From: Marisa cornuarietis
Lineage: Eukaryota; Mollusca; Gastropoda; Architaenioglossa; Ampullariidae
DNA: 64,000 bases
NCBI GenBank assembly: GCA_004794655.1
Contig: SMMW01000565.1
Coordinates: 2,932,001-2,996,000 of the forward strand
Direction of reading: 5' to 3'
Part shown: positions 1 through 10,640 of the stretch, piece by piece
Position numbering within the stretch: position 1 is the stretch's first letter
Layout of the letters: every line of letters begins with the position of its first letter
Translations under genes and position numbers: made by a program
Notes under the pieces: generated by a model
Databases searched by the model: none
What the model was told of the DNA's origin: nothing
The model's input: only the letters and a program-made list of their open reading frames with translations

Positions 1-633
1 CATCATGTACCCCTTGACTGGTACTATCTCATCACCAAATAAGCTGGCCTGCCAGTCGAGCTGGATGTAGGGGAAGACACGACTAGACGCAGCACCCGAC
101 AAGGTTCGCCTCCTGGGACAGTCTTGACCGGTGTAAAGCAGGTCCTGGCATGGAGCCACCGGTCTACTTCTTCCTCTGTCCACCTCGGCGGCGACCTCCT
201 TCCACGGAGTCGTGGAGAATGGTTTTAGACTGTGTCGTGCCGGGAGACATGGCCGAACCAGACGAGCTTGCACCGTTTACCTGTCGCGAGAAGGGTTTCC
301 TGGCATCCCACGACGATGGCGACCACGCTCCGTACAAAATCGTTGGTCTTTTGTTCCTTGTAGAAGATTCGGAGCAGTTCTCTCAAGCAAGTGGCTTCGA
401 ATGCTTGAATTCATCTTTTAGTATTAGTATGCAGTCCTCATCTCACAATCGTACAATAGGATTGAGACTATGATGGAATTGTAGAACCTGTACTTGGTGG
501 TGAGTTTTGTGCGGCTGCTTTGCCAATTCTGTTTAGCCTGCCCATTGCTGTTGTTGCTGCCGAGAATTTGATGCGAATGCCAGCCGCGTAGCTGCCATCG
601 TTAGTTACCTTCTCTTGGCGCCCCTGTACTTGT
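1..633 (-). pseudogene. Decayed non-LTR retrotransposon, reverse-transcriptase C-terminal part
   Basis: Read on the minus strand, this stretch carries blocks in the order found at the end of the pol-like ORF of many invertebrate LINEs. They are RIKFSAATTAMGRLNRI (near 560-510), SILLYDCE (near 460), IQAFEATCLRELLRI (near 405-365), LVWFGHVSRHDTV (near 268-230) and KTILHDSVEGGRRRGGQRK (near 229-172). The blocks are in different frames and are broken by stops, for example just before IQAFE and just after HDTV. The copy is therefore dead, with several frameshifts. Similarity stops near 633, which fits the usual 5' truncation of LINEs. The 3' end runs off the left edge of the window. The match is from recognising the family's C-terminal pattern. 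The exact clade (RTE-like or another) is not certain. Open frames on the plus strand at 150-473 are shadows of this element. Confidence 0.85.
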
Positions 634-3000
634 TACTGGTTGTGTATATGCGTGAGTGCTATGTGTGCGCGCACTGACCTTATACACCATTTAAGGTAGT
701 GCAAGTTGTTTATTGCAATCCTTCCTCCTCCCCCATCCTGCTTGCTCCGATCTGGTTAAATTAAAATATGACAGCAAACAACGCCTTTAAAAGTCTCAGT
801 CCCCCAAATGCCAGTAAAAAAGATATTTACCCCCTGTCATTCTTTGAAAAAAAAGTCTACGAGGTCGATTGTGTGAGTTAAAGAGCAGAGCCCTGTTGGC
901 TTTACTAGCTCATCATAACGTAGCTACACGATGCTCAAGGGAACAAATAGCAAACAGACCCCACGCACAGATCCTTTAACAAGTTTTCTTCTCCAATGGG
1001 ATTAGGGATATTTCCCCGATGAATGGCCGAGCAGTGAGTAGAAAGAACCCTGGAGGTCGACAATCAAATCAAAGGGATCACGAGTCGGCCAAGCGGAGCA
1101 ATCTCAGTCTGAACTCTATTTCCCTCGTGCTGTGACCCGCATGATGTCACCGGTCCTATCATGGCTGCTGGAGGGGGCGCTGCACTGTGTGGGGAGGGCA
1201 AGAAGCTGGTGCTCTGTCCATCTACACAGCGCTCTGTTGTCGACACAGCTTTGGAGGGGTTATCATGCCAGTGAGATTTTATATTGTATACAGAGAGAGA
1301 GAGAGAGTTCCGTCCAGGCCAGACACTTTCTGGTCATCCTCTGCCTTCATGATGCTTACTGGGAACTCCAAGCTCCTCGGCCTACAGTCTGTTAACTCGC
1401 TAACTGTCGCCTGTAATGCGTTACACAAATACCGGCTGGAAGGGTGGGATGGCACGCACTCACGCAGGCAGGCACGCGCTATTATCCTGGTGATCGCTGT
1501 TGTCTGCATGGGGACTCCATTACAGGCGAGCTTTACAACGAATATTATCTGCTGCTGCTACTGCTCAGCGCTGTGGAAATAAAGAACTCCTCTACATTCA
1601 TGGAGCGTTTTACTGTTATTGCTGTTGCTGCTGCTTCGGAGCGTTTGATGTTGCCGGAACTTTATAAGGTGGGGGAGGGGAGGGTGAGAATGGGGAGCAG
1701 AACTGGGGTAGCGGTGGAGAAGAATGGAGTCGGGAGACTATGGCGCTGTAGCTCCTAGAGGCATCAACTTCTTCACAGCATCCCCCTCCTGATTTAAGGT
1801 GAGGTGGATGGTGGGGGGAGAGAAAAAATTGTTCCACTGGGATGTGAGCTGGCGAGTGACAAAGTGGAATGAAAGGGGAAGAAAGGAAAGTGTGAGGCGG
1901 GATTGGCGGGTGGGTAGTGGGAGGCAGACTGTGCCCATGAACGTAACGACCCGACAGGCAATCCAAACAAACAAACGCTGCGTGCATGTTGACGGGAATT
2001 GCGCTGGCCTCCCGAGTCCCCACCCCGACCCTGTTTTGAAGTGTGCGGTGCACTTGACAGCAAATGTGGGCCGGGCAGCTCTGTCCCCGACGACGTGTTA
2101 GTAATGACGTAATACCAACGGGTCCTTCGTCAGCCAACGTGCGACAGACGTCACCGACTACTGGCGGTCCTTGCCCACTCTTGCTGGCGAACGAGCTACA
2201 GGACAGCTTTAGCACATTTTTCTGCCTCTCGGGATTTCCACCAATCGCTCGATGATCTGAGTTGTTTGAATACCAAAATAATAATAAATAAACACCATCC
2301 TCTCGGCACTGTAAAGCTAAAGATTTTTATCCAGCGTTCGTGCGATAGTGACGTCACAGGCAGTGTCCCTCTTACACATCCACACATGTTTGAAGTGTCT
2401 TATAGTGTTTGATATACGTGATGTATACCTTCGTGTTGGTGACGAGAGTCAACCCACACGTCTGAGGTTGTTTGATTATTATTATTATTATCTGTGGTGG
2501 GTAAGTTAAAACAGATGTGTCCGAAACTGCAGTCCCCGGACTTCCGACAACTTCTCGGCCATTTTCTTGTACAGAGATCCACGAAGCAGCTATATAATCC
2601 TCCACTTCCATCCCCGAGGTACTGCATCCAGTCCCTTGACGGGGTGGGTATCAATAGTACATACCTTCCCGCCACTCAAATCTATTGTACACTATCGGTC
2701 ACCGAGATGGCCCTATGTCACGCGATGAACGACAAAACCTGCGGACACTACAGGTTACCAAAAGCTTAATAACGGAAGCCACTGGACCGTTCTAACTCTC
2801 ACTAACCCATTCACCTGGCAAACCAACGAGGTTTCTAATGGCAAGTAGCAGCCCTTCAGAAAATAAAATGCCTCGACGCCAGGCAAAAAGTGGTGAGGAA
2901 GACGTGGGTACCTGTCCACATGTACTTTAGCTACATTTACTGTATAGTCTTAGCAACCCTCCTCCACCCAGGAGAAGCTCGTTCCCACTCCTTCCCTTAG
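634..3000. other. Non-coding stretch, no gene recognised
   Basis: No coding feature is supported here. A short AG microsatellite lies at 1292-1307 and an ATT/TTA run near 2475-2491. Several frames stay open for 60-200 codons (for example 2215 down to 1616 on the minus strand), but they are rich in Pro, His and Ser, lack convincing splice signals and are about as long as chance allows. A minus-strand frame from about 2611 down to 2480 is acidic and protein-like, beginning M-E-V-E-D-Y, but its upstream acceptor is poor. I leave it uncalled. Confidence 0.5.
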
Positions 3001-3029
3001 ACTCATAGGAGCCGCCAGGGCCCAGGATG
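3001..3029 (+). CDS. Candidate 29-nt microexon
   Basis: A long pyrimidine tract ending in CCCTTAG immediately precedes position 3001. A consensus donor GATG|GTAAGT follows at 3030. The 29-nt segment between them is open in two of three frames. One of these frames continues across a 292-bp intron into a plus-strand frame that starts after a second strong acceptor (TTCCTCTTAG, ending at 3321). No homology is recognised. In a pyrimidine-rich genome such pairs also arise by chance, so this is a low-confidence call. Confidence 0.2.
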
Positions 3030-3330
3030 GTAAGTAACACAGCGCTAGGTCAGGCATCCAACACTAGCTAATTTCTCCCCACCCCCAACTCCCTCATAAC
3101 AGGCGGCAAGGAGTCGTCGTCATGATTCTCAAGCAGATTATCAAGGAGGTGCTGAGCGCCGGTTATGAAATAGCTGAGTATCTACCACCAAAGTCCTCCA
3201 ACGCTGGCACGCACGTGAGGGGACCGGGCTTCCTTGCTCGCCAGGAACGGATAACTTAGCAATGATGATAAGTTGTTTATCCAGCCTCTAGCCCCTCTTA
3301 CTCCCCCTTCCTTCCTCTTAGATGACCTAC

Positions 3331-3504
3331 CCACGAGGGCAACACCGATGCAGCGCTCTCACACGTCGGCTCCATGGCAACCCGGTCTGACGCGCAACTC
3401 GAGCCATACAGAGGGTCTTCACCAGCAGAAGAGGTTGAGGTGGTGGAAGAGCCTTGGGTGGTGTCTGGTGACGACCCTTCGACACGCATGTGTACATGCA
3501 CGTG
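3331..3504 (-). CDS. Candidate internal exon, Ser/Thr-rich
   Basis: On the minus strand an acceptor (TTTGTCTCTCACGTCAG) precedes 3504 and a donor (TCGTGG|GTAGGT) follows 3331. The 174 nt between them are exactly 58 open codons in phase 0. The peptide is Ser/Thr-rich with a segment S-A-G-E-D-P-L-Y-G-S-S. Against it, the first residues (His/Val alternation) come from a GTGCATGTAC-like run and look non-coding. The plus strand has an equally good acceptor at 3321 with an open frame through the same bases. Strand is therefore unresolved. Confidence 0.25.
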
Positions 3505-4766
3505 CTGACGTGAGAGACAAACAGTACAGTGAGGGTGAAGGGAATGGGGAAAGAGACAAAAGAGCTGAGTTACGTGAGGATGGGAAAGGTAGCGAGGAAG
3601 AAAAAAAGGGCGGTAAACGAGCGACCGAAGCAAACGTCAGCCCCCTACCCCCAAAAACAAAATATCCCCGTTCCATCCAAAGAAGAAGAAGAAAAAAAAA
3701 CGGCAAATGAAGAGCTGGACGGGTTGCTGCTGCATGAACCACTCGCCCGGCTCCCGGCTGCCAGGGGGAGAAGGTAAGGAGGATGCACTTCAGCGCCTCG
3801 CTGCCGGCTGTCGTTCCTGATCACGCGAGAAAGGAGATAGCAGCGACAAGGAGCGAAGAGCGGCCACTCCAGGTTGTGTAAAGCCCCATCGCCGCGGCTG
3901 CCCAGATGCGAGGCTGATAGCTTGACAAACCCAGGCGACCCCCATAAAGACCCCTGTCTCTCTCTCTCCCGCTGCCAACATGCGGGCGACACTTTCGTCA
4001 TTTCCAAGCAGAAACAAAACTGGCGTGTGTGCGCGCGCTCGTTCGAAGGGAGGAGGAAGGGAGGAGAGCTCTTCAGACCTGTGGGGCTACGCGTTCAGTT
4101 GCTTGGAAACGTGGGTTTGCAGCACAGCATTCGCCAATCGGATGGCGGAAGCTGGGTCAATTTCTCACCACCTCCGATAGGGGGTGGATGAAAAAAGAAA
4201 AAAATCGGTCTCCCTAGGGGTTTCTGGGTCTCCCAGAGGGCCCCTCGTGCAGGGCCCGCTAGCTGGTCGTTAAATAATCCACTGGCCAGCGCAGTCTGTG
4301 GTGACGAGAGAAGTGTTTGCCATGCCCGACCCCCCCCCTCCACTTCCTCTCCTCTGCCGTTGCTGGGCTGTACTCACGCCGCTGCTGTTCGAATTGCCGG
4401 CATTGGCAAGCAGACAAATAGGAAAATAATGGAGCGTTTCTTCTCATTCCTCCCCCAAACCTCACTCACTACCCAACCAAGCCACCCGTCTCCCCCATTC
4501 CACTGCCGCTCAGTTCTTTTTGCCGCGGTAACAGCAACATAAAGTATCAACGACTTCGAGTACTTGGATATCCACCCCACTCTCCCACTCCAAGCACCCG
4601 TCGAGTCTCGTACATTGTGACGTGTCAAGTTGCAGCAAGGCCCGCGATTAACCTTCGAGTGCTCAAAGACCTTTAGCACCCAGAAAGTGCCTTGTTCTGT
4701 AAATCGTTTAAAAAGTCCGATCCCATTCCCGCCCTCATTCTGCGCAACGGCTTGTGTCTATTCTTT
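3505..4766. other. Non-coding stretch
   Basis: No gene is supported. The sequence is purine-rich around 3540-3700 (many GA and AAG runs) and has a minus-strand frame (4679 down to 4374) that stops exactly at a GTGAGT donor-like site. That frame has no clear acceptor or recognisable product. Confidence 0.4.
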
Positions 4767-4970
4767 TCGATATATTTAGTAAGTACAGCTACATTTAATA
4801 AGTACCTCTTGACATATTTAGTAAGTACAACTCGATATATGTAATAAGTACCTCTTGATACATTTAGTAAGTACTTCTTGATATATTTAGTAATTATAAC
4901 TTGATATATTTAGTAATTATAACTCGATATATTTAGTAAGTACCTCTTGACATATTTAATAAGTACAACA
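4767..4970 (+). repeat. 23-bp minisatellite, about nine degenerate units
   Basis: About nine head-to-tail copies of a 23-bp AT-rich unit, close to CTTGATATATTTAGTAAGTAC plus two variable bases, run from about 4767 to 4970. Most units differ at a few positions, and the second is shortened by about four bases. Two adjacent units share an AGTAATTATAA variant, which suggests local duplication. Most units contain TAGTAAGT or TAATAAGT, the first of which includes a 5' splice-site-like GTAAGT core. A tandem array is directly visible; any function is unknown. Confidence 0.9.
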
Positions 4971-6818
4971 AATCATCGTCATCACAATACCGTACGAAGA
5001 TTTTATCGGCACTAAAAGGGAGCGACAATAGAACCGCAATAGACTCTAAAGAGTTAAAAAAAAAAGGGGGGGGGGGAAATCTCAAGGGCGATTATGATTA
5101 AGAAAAATCCCTCGATACCAACGGGCGCGGCGTCCATTATTTGTCTAACCTTTTCCTTCTTTCCCTTCTACCTTCCTTCCCCTTCTCATATTTCCCACAA
5201 AGCCACGCAAACCGAGGACGACCAGAGCGATGCGCGGACCACGGAGACAGAAGCCAGCAGGACAACAACGGAAGAAACGACGGACTAACATCTTTCCCGT
5301 CATGCCACAGGCGGGCCGAACTATGGATGATGGATGGACGGACGAGCTTATGGTTATAGGGACTGAGCCTGCGTGCTCTGTCAACTTCCGGCGGCTTGCC
5401 AGTCCTCCCACGTGCCTGGAGTCCCCGGAGTAGCCATGTTAATTAATTAAGCAAGGAAAAGTGGCTTCTAGCCGACGCACCTGCCGCAAGGCACGAACCC
5501 CTTCTAGCCGACAACATTAATATCAGTCGATGTTTGTCGCATTTTACTGGGGTTTAAAGCTGCTGCCGAGTCGCTTATCACGAATCAGCGGCGCTCCACG
5601 TCACGGGCGGTTAAAGAGTGTGCGCCACAGTCCAGTAATTACTATTGATCCTTTGACCTCCCCATCTCCCCCTCCCCCTCTCCCGCCATCAGGCCCACAC
5701 CGCGAGAATGAAGTGTCAAACGCTGTTAGTCTAGACGATAATATTCGAGAATTAAATGTCGATGTCTTTATGCAGCGACAATGGAAGCAGTTCCATTCCC
5801 GCCCCCCCCCTCCCCACACACACTTCTTTGCTCGTTGCCAGTAAAAAGTCTTGTACTTCATTGCCTTCCACTAGCGTTTTCATTGTTACTTCACATATTA
5901 ACTGCCAAGGAGCGAGTGGTGGTGGTAGTCTGCCTGATATATGGGAGGGGCCAATAAAAAACAAAACAAAAAATTGCTACTGGAATAAACGTATCCTTTT
6001 GATTCAAAAGATCCCCCGCCACCACTCCTCAAAGAATTGTCCTTTCGATTTCAAACCACGATGGCCAATCTTCTTTAACGTCCTTTAAATTTGAGTCAAA
6101 TGCTTACTACTCACACACGGGTGAACGAAGGCATCCTTTCCCAGGAATGACTCCCTCCAACAACCACCCTACTCTATTGCCTGTCTCTCAAACCACAACT
6201 GCACAGTCCTCCCAACTTAAAATATCAGTGTAAAATCTCAGAACACCGAAAGTGCAGACTCTCACCTCTCAGCACACCTTTTGTTTTGCGATTTCCCAAC
6301 TACCACTCGGTTTATATACTGTAACTGATAGCGAGGTGCCGGTCGACAATGCCGGAACAGCCAAATCATGATGGATCCCTGTTAGTTATGAAACACGAAT
6401 GGTACGAAAATGGCCAAAATGTCAGGGACCAGTCGATCGATCTTGGTGAAGAATTGTGAGCAAAGCAGGCGATTTCGGTACCTGTCGTAGGACAAAAGAA
6501 GTTTGACGCCTGTGCTTTTATATGGAATCAATCAGGAAATTTCTGCACCTGCAGCTAACGGCTTCCGGCTGTCTCCCTGGAAGTGTAGTTATGAAGCTGA
6601 AGTCGTCTCCCGTAGGTTAAATTCGAAACTCAAGAAAAACTCTTGTATTCGTAGTTAGAATGCGAAGCTCTGACCACAAGAATATGTTCCCTAACACCAG
6701 GATATCATTGCTGGCGCTTTATAACTAGGGCTCCTGTGGTAAAACAACATCTGGACAGTGCTTTATAAATAATACGCTTGTGCTCAAGTTTCCCATGCTA
6801 CCCAGGGCAACGACTTAC
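4971..6818. other. Non-coding stretch
   Basis: No gene is supported. There is a poly-A/poly-G run at about 5057-5078 and C-runs at about 5800-5815. The interval 6310-6780 is unique, of mixed composition and stop-rich in all frames. It lies directly downstream, on the minus strand, of the exon at 6819-6951 and would be intron if that exon is real. Confidence 0.4.
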
Positions 6819-6951
6819 CCTGGCTTCATAACTCCTGCCAACGGCGTAATTTGAACAGCCGTCTTCAACGATGAGGTCGAAATCAACAGAAAACATACGG
6901 GTGCGGCTATCATCCCTGCAGCCGGTCTCGATGGGGAAAAGGATGGTGATG
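6819..6951 (-). CDS. Internal exon of an unidentified gene, cysteine-containing
   Basis: On the minus strand a good acceptor (TTTATTTACAATATCTGTAG) precedes 6951. A consensus donor (GCCAGG|GTAAGT) follows 6819. The exon is 133 nt: one base completing a codon, then 44 open codons ending at a codon boundary. The peptide is balanced and protein-like, with segments FPIETGCRDDSRTRMFSV and DLIVEDGCSNYAVGRSYEAR. It has two cysteines and an acidic stretch, as in a secreted or extracellular domain. I do not recognise the family. Its start phase does not match the end phase of the exon at 25073-25198, so a missing exon or a separate gene is needed. Confidence 0.55.
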
Positions 6952-6987
6952 CTACAGATATTGTAAATAAAGGTTAAAAGCTTAAAA

Positions 6988-7100
6988 CGATCTGGGGCCG
7001 GGTGCACCAACTAGATGGTTGCTAACACCTGACGAGCGTCAGGTAGAATTCGTATATAAATATTAGCAGTTTAGCTGACTGCTACATTTTAGCAGCTAGC
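6988..7100 (+). repeat. Possible MITE end with internal palindromes
   Basis: The stretch begins GATCTGGGGCCGGGTGCACC, close to the terminal motif of the MITE at 19124-19394 (GATCTGGGGCCAGTCGCACA). It then contains a near-perfect palindrome, ACCTGACG-AG-CGTCAGGT (7028-7045), and repeated TAGCAG/CTGCTA half-sites (7065-7095). No matching second terminus was found, so it may be a truncated or unrelated element. Confidence 0.3.
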
Positions 7101-9430
7101 TTAATGTGACTGTGGTCTGGACCCTGCGCGCTTGCAGTCTCCATTCTGGTGGCGGTTGTGTGAAAGTGGAGCGGGGGGGGGAGGAGATGAAAGGAGGAAA
7201 GTCAATGTTGCCAGTTTGAATGAAGCAAAAAATCAAAGGAAAATGACGATCGACTTGCTGCACCAAGATCAAGAGTTGTAGCCAATTATTACAAGCTGTT
7301 CTTTGCAAGCCAGCACAGCACGACTTCTACCCGACTTGATGTCACTTATCAATTGACTTGCGAAGGGTTGTCACTACAGGGAACAGTACAAGGAAGTAAA
7401 AACATTTTAAATAAGGAGGCCGTCAAAAGTGAAAGAATTGGGTAGAAAACATCCGAGTGGACTGGCCTGTTAATCCAGCGCATTCCAAAGAATCGTAGGG
7501 GAACCAAGAAACTTGGTGCCAGATGGTTACAGAGTTTAAGGGCCTGTGTGTGTAAGTGCTGGGTAGACAACGGTCAGGCGGAGAGAGGGAGAGAATGAGA
7601 GCGACAGAATGGAACTGATGTGAAGACTGAAAGGTCAACGACTGACAAGCCGAATGCAGAAACTATTTCGGAGCCCTATTTTTTTTTAAACCTAATAAAC
7701 AAACAAAAGCCAAGACACCTCCCCTCCCTTCCTCAATGGGATCGGGAAAGGTTTCGGACGAGTACACCTCAAGGCTCTCTAGCCTCCGTTTTTCGCTAGC
7801 CAGCTATGAACAGGTCCCCCCCCACCCAACACCCCACACCCTCCAAAACTCCACCCCCAAGTTTGTCGACAAGTGCTACTCTTCCATTCGACTCACCCTC
7901 CTAGCTCACCTCTACATTCCCCTGTTTCCACAGACGACCCCCTCATGTTCATAATGGACAATCCAATAGTGCCCCCGTGGCTTTGCAGAGCCAACGGAGA
8001 CAAGACAACAGACGGGGGAGGTAATCCCACACTCTTGTGTTGCCCGGGCGGAGGATCAGACGGCTAGCCTGGCCTGAAGCCTCCTTAATCTCCGCCTCAA
8101 ATCACACCGACAACTCAATCCTCAGACTGGCTTCCCCTCCGACCAGACCCCAAGTTTCGTGTATTCAGCCTGCAACGTTAAGTTGGGTGGGCTTTCCTCC
8201 TCCTCCACCACCACCACCATCCACAACCATCCACCACCCCCCCCCCCCAACCGGAGCTTACTGTCTCGCGTGGTGTCGCGTGAGTGCAAAGACAAGGTGA
8301 AGGAAGAGAAGAAGTGTGTGCGTGTAGAGGGACAGAGGGTGGGTGGGGGGAAGAATCCTTCAGACTTTTGTGTCTTCTAAGAGAAAACAACTCGGCATCC
8401 TGTGGTTGAAGCGTTGGTGTTACGTCACACAGTCAGTAAGTAAAGCAATCGAACTGAGTACATTGCTGGGTTGGCTATAATCGTCACGGGATGTGAAGGA
8501 AGATGGAGAGAGACTAGGTAGTGTCATCTCAATGATGGAGCCTGTAACATACCAAGCGGTTCTTACTGCTGCTCAAGACCGACTACAAAAAAAAGGTTAT
8601 GGCGCCCGTGTAAAAAGGAACAATTTGTTTTTCAATGACCAGGCACTTTGTAACCCACACAGGCACCCCCGCCAAAAAAACACCCCTCCAGATTGTTTAC
8701 TTATTTTTTGTGGTCCATTCTTCCATTCTGACATGCCTGTATGTGTTTTAGAGTGTTTAGATATATAATAAAAAAAGGACAGTTCGAAAGTCAACATGTA
8801 TTCAAAGTATGTCTACTATACTTGGGATTAAAGAACACATTAAGATAAACATCAACTTCCATAATACTTTTAGTCACGTAAAAAGGTGCTTAGTTTTGTA
8901 ACAAAACAGAAGCTGTGTAGGAAGGACACACACTTCTAGTTAGAGTATAACACAAAAGCTAACTGCCGAGGCCTGATATATGAAGCCGTCTTAGTAACAA
9001 AAGGAACAATTCTGATTGAAAAGTGTAATTGTAGAGAGTAAGCCTAAGGGAGTATGCTGGTCTTCTTATTCTCGAGATTTCTTAGACCTCGCAACGTTTT
9101 GACACATTCCCTACAATTAATTAGTCACCATACAGCTGTAAAGAGGGCTGGAGGAGTGGTGGGACAAAGTGGAGGAGGAGGCAAGACATAAACATGCAAA
9201 AAGTGAGTTTACAACTAGAGATATATTTATTATCAAAAAGCATCAGCCTTGTTTAAAAAAAAGTCAGAGAAAAAGAGAAGGTTAGAAAGTGATATTTTGG
9301 TAGTGGTGGTACTGAGCTGAAATAATTACATTTTTCACATTCTTTCCAGTATGATTAGCGACGATAATCGTGAACGGAATGAGCTTTTTTGTTCTGAGAT
9401 CATTATTATTGTCCTGTGTTTGTTTGTTTT
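7101..9430. other. Non-coding stretch
   Basis: No gene is supported. There are C-runs and CCA-rich segments at 8200-8250. A plus-strand frame of 91 codons (8493-8768, GTG start) is fairly protein-like, with a segment AQDRLQKKGYGARVKRNN that faintly recalls nucleic-acid-binding ORF1 proteins of LINEs. I cannot support that beyond resemblance. Confidence 0.35.
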
Positions 9431-9499
9431 GTCAAGCGTGCTGAGGTAGCCTTTGATGGTAGGGTAAAGCGCTATATAAAATTAAATTTATTATTATCT
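9431..9499 (+). repeat. SINE-like 3' tail
   Basis: The segment ends GTAAAGCGCTATATAAAATT followed by ATTTATTATTATC. It shares the GCGCTATA(C/T)AAA-then-AT-rich tail seen at 34805-34831 and, inverted, near 37612-37650. No tRNA-like head is visible upstream, so only the 3' part of an element is supported. Confidence 0.45.
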
Positions 9500-10184
9500 T
9501 ACTCAACACATTCTGATGGCTAAATGCACCAAAGCGTTGCTTGCTTCAACAAAACAAAAAAAAAAGTTCAAGTACTTTAATTACGCCTCTCCTGTGAAAA
9601 TATATTTTCATTTCTTCCCTCGCAAGACGTTCGGCAGATGTCTTCTGGATTAACGTCAACATACGAAAGAATCGGAGAAGATAACAAAAGCCTTAATGCA
9701 TCGCACTTTTCAACATAGGGTTCAAAAAGGTAAGGCTGATGAATTCTCAGCAGCTAAGATGGTCTGCGCCACATAAACAGGAAGCGAGACAAGGGGACGT
9801 AACGCCGTTAGGAAGGCTGATGGTGAAAGCTACGATCTTTTTAGACAAGTCAGACAAAAATAGAAAAAAAAGCGTCTCGCAGTTTAAATGAAAAATCTCG
9901 AACTATAAACAAAAGTTTTGTTAATGCGCAGGGAACTTTTTCTTCCTCACCTCCTACCCCACATCGCCTCCCCATTTACTTTTCCTTTCTAGAAATACTA
10001 TCCGCTGCTGTTTATCGTTGAAAGCCCTGCAGCAGAGAAAAAAGAAAAACAAAACAAAAAAAAAATCTCTCGCCTATTCACCGTTTCTGTCAGTCTTCAT
10101 TCCACTCCATTTTACACCAACGCGCCAAAGGTTTTTTTAAAAGGTCTCAATTAACCTAACCAAACCTCTAAAACGCAATCTCAT

Positions 10185-10640
10185 GCCAGATCCTCTCTCG
10201 GCCCGCAGGCCCCGGAGAGATGGTGTTGCTAGCAATACATCATGTTGGCAAACAATAATTAATTGCTGGGAAAATACTCATTGCCTTCTACATTTTCCGC
10301 GTGTTAATCATACGTAGAAGGACTTTGCAAACACGGGGCCTCGGCAATTATCTCTCGCCACCCCCCTCCCCACGCTTCCGTCAGTAGTCTCCCCTGACCC
10401 TGTTAACCTCCCCTGACGTGAGCTTGATGTCAAGGATAACGGGGAACATCCGCAATGCAAAGCACAGATGAAAAGACACGGGCGAGTTATTGGATTGTTC
10501 GCCAGCCAGTGTGCGCTCAAACAGCTCCTGCGGAAATGAGTGAATAAATGAGATAGCATTAGGCAAGCATGGATTACTGATTATACAACCGCCCGGAGCC
10601 CGTTAAGGCAACAAAGTCCAGCTGAAGGCTGCACGGGCTA
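10185..10640. promoter_or_regulatory. Candidate regulatory block with homeodomain and octamer-like sites
   Basis: This unique segment contains TAATTAATTG (near 10257-10266), AATGCAAAG (near 10454-10462, octamer-like), GGATTACTGATTAT (near 10571-10584) and a CCGCCCGGAGCCCG block. It lacks simple repeats and transposon ends. The reading as an enhancer is an inference from motif clustering only. Conservation could not be tested. Confidence 0.2.

Noticed and set aside
1616..2215. Minus-strand open frame, 199 codons
   Set aside because: It is Pro/His/Ser-rich from CT-rich sequence, ends in a CAG-derived Gln run, and has no splice or homology support.
4767..4970. CRISPR-like array
   Set aside because: The 23-bp units are contiguous with no unique spacers and the DNA is eukaryotic in character. 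It is a minisatellite.
8566..8583. 16-nt microexon on the minus strand (TTTTTTTTGTAG acceptor, GTAAGA donor)
   Set aside because: The acceptor arises from a poly-A run and there is no independent support.
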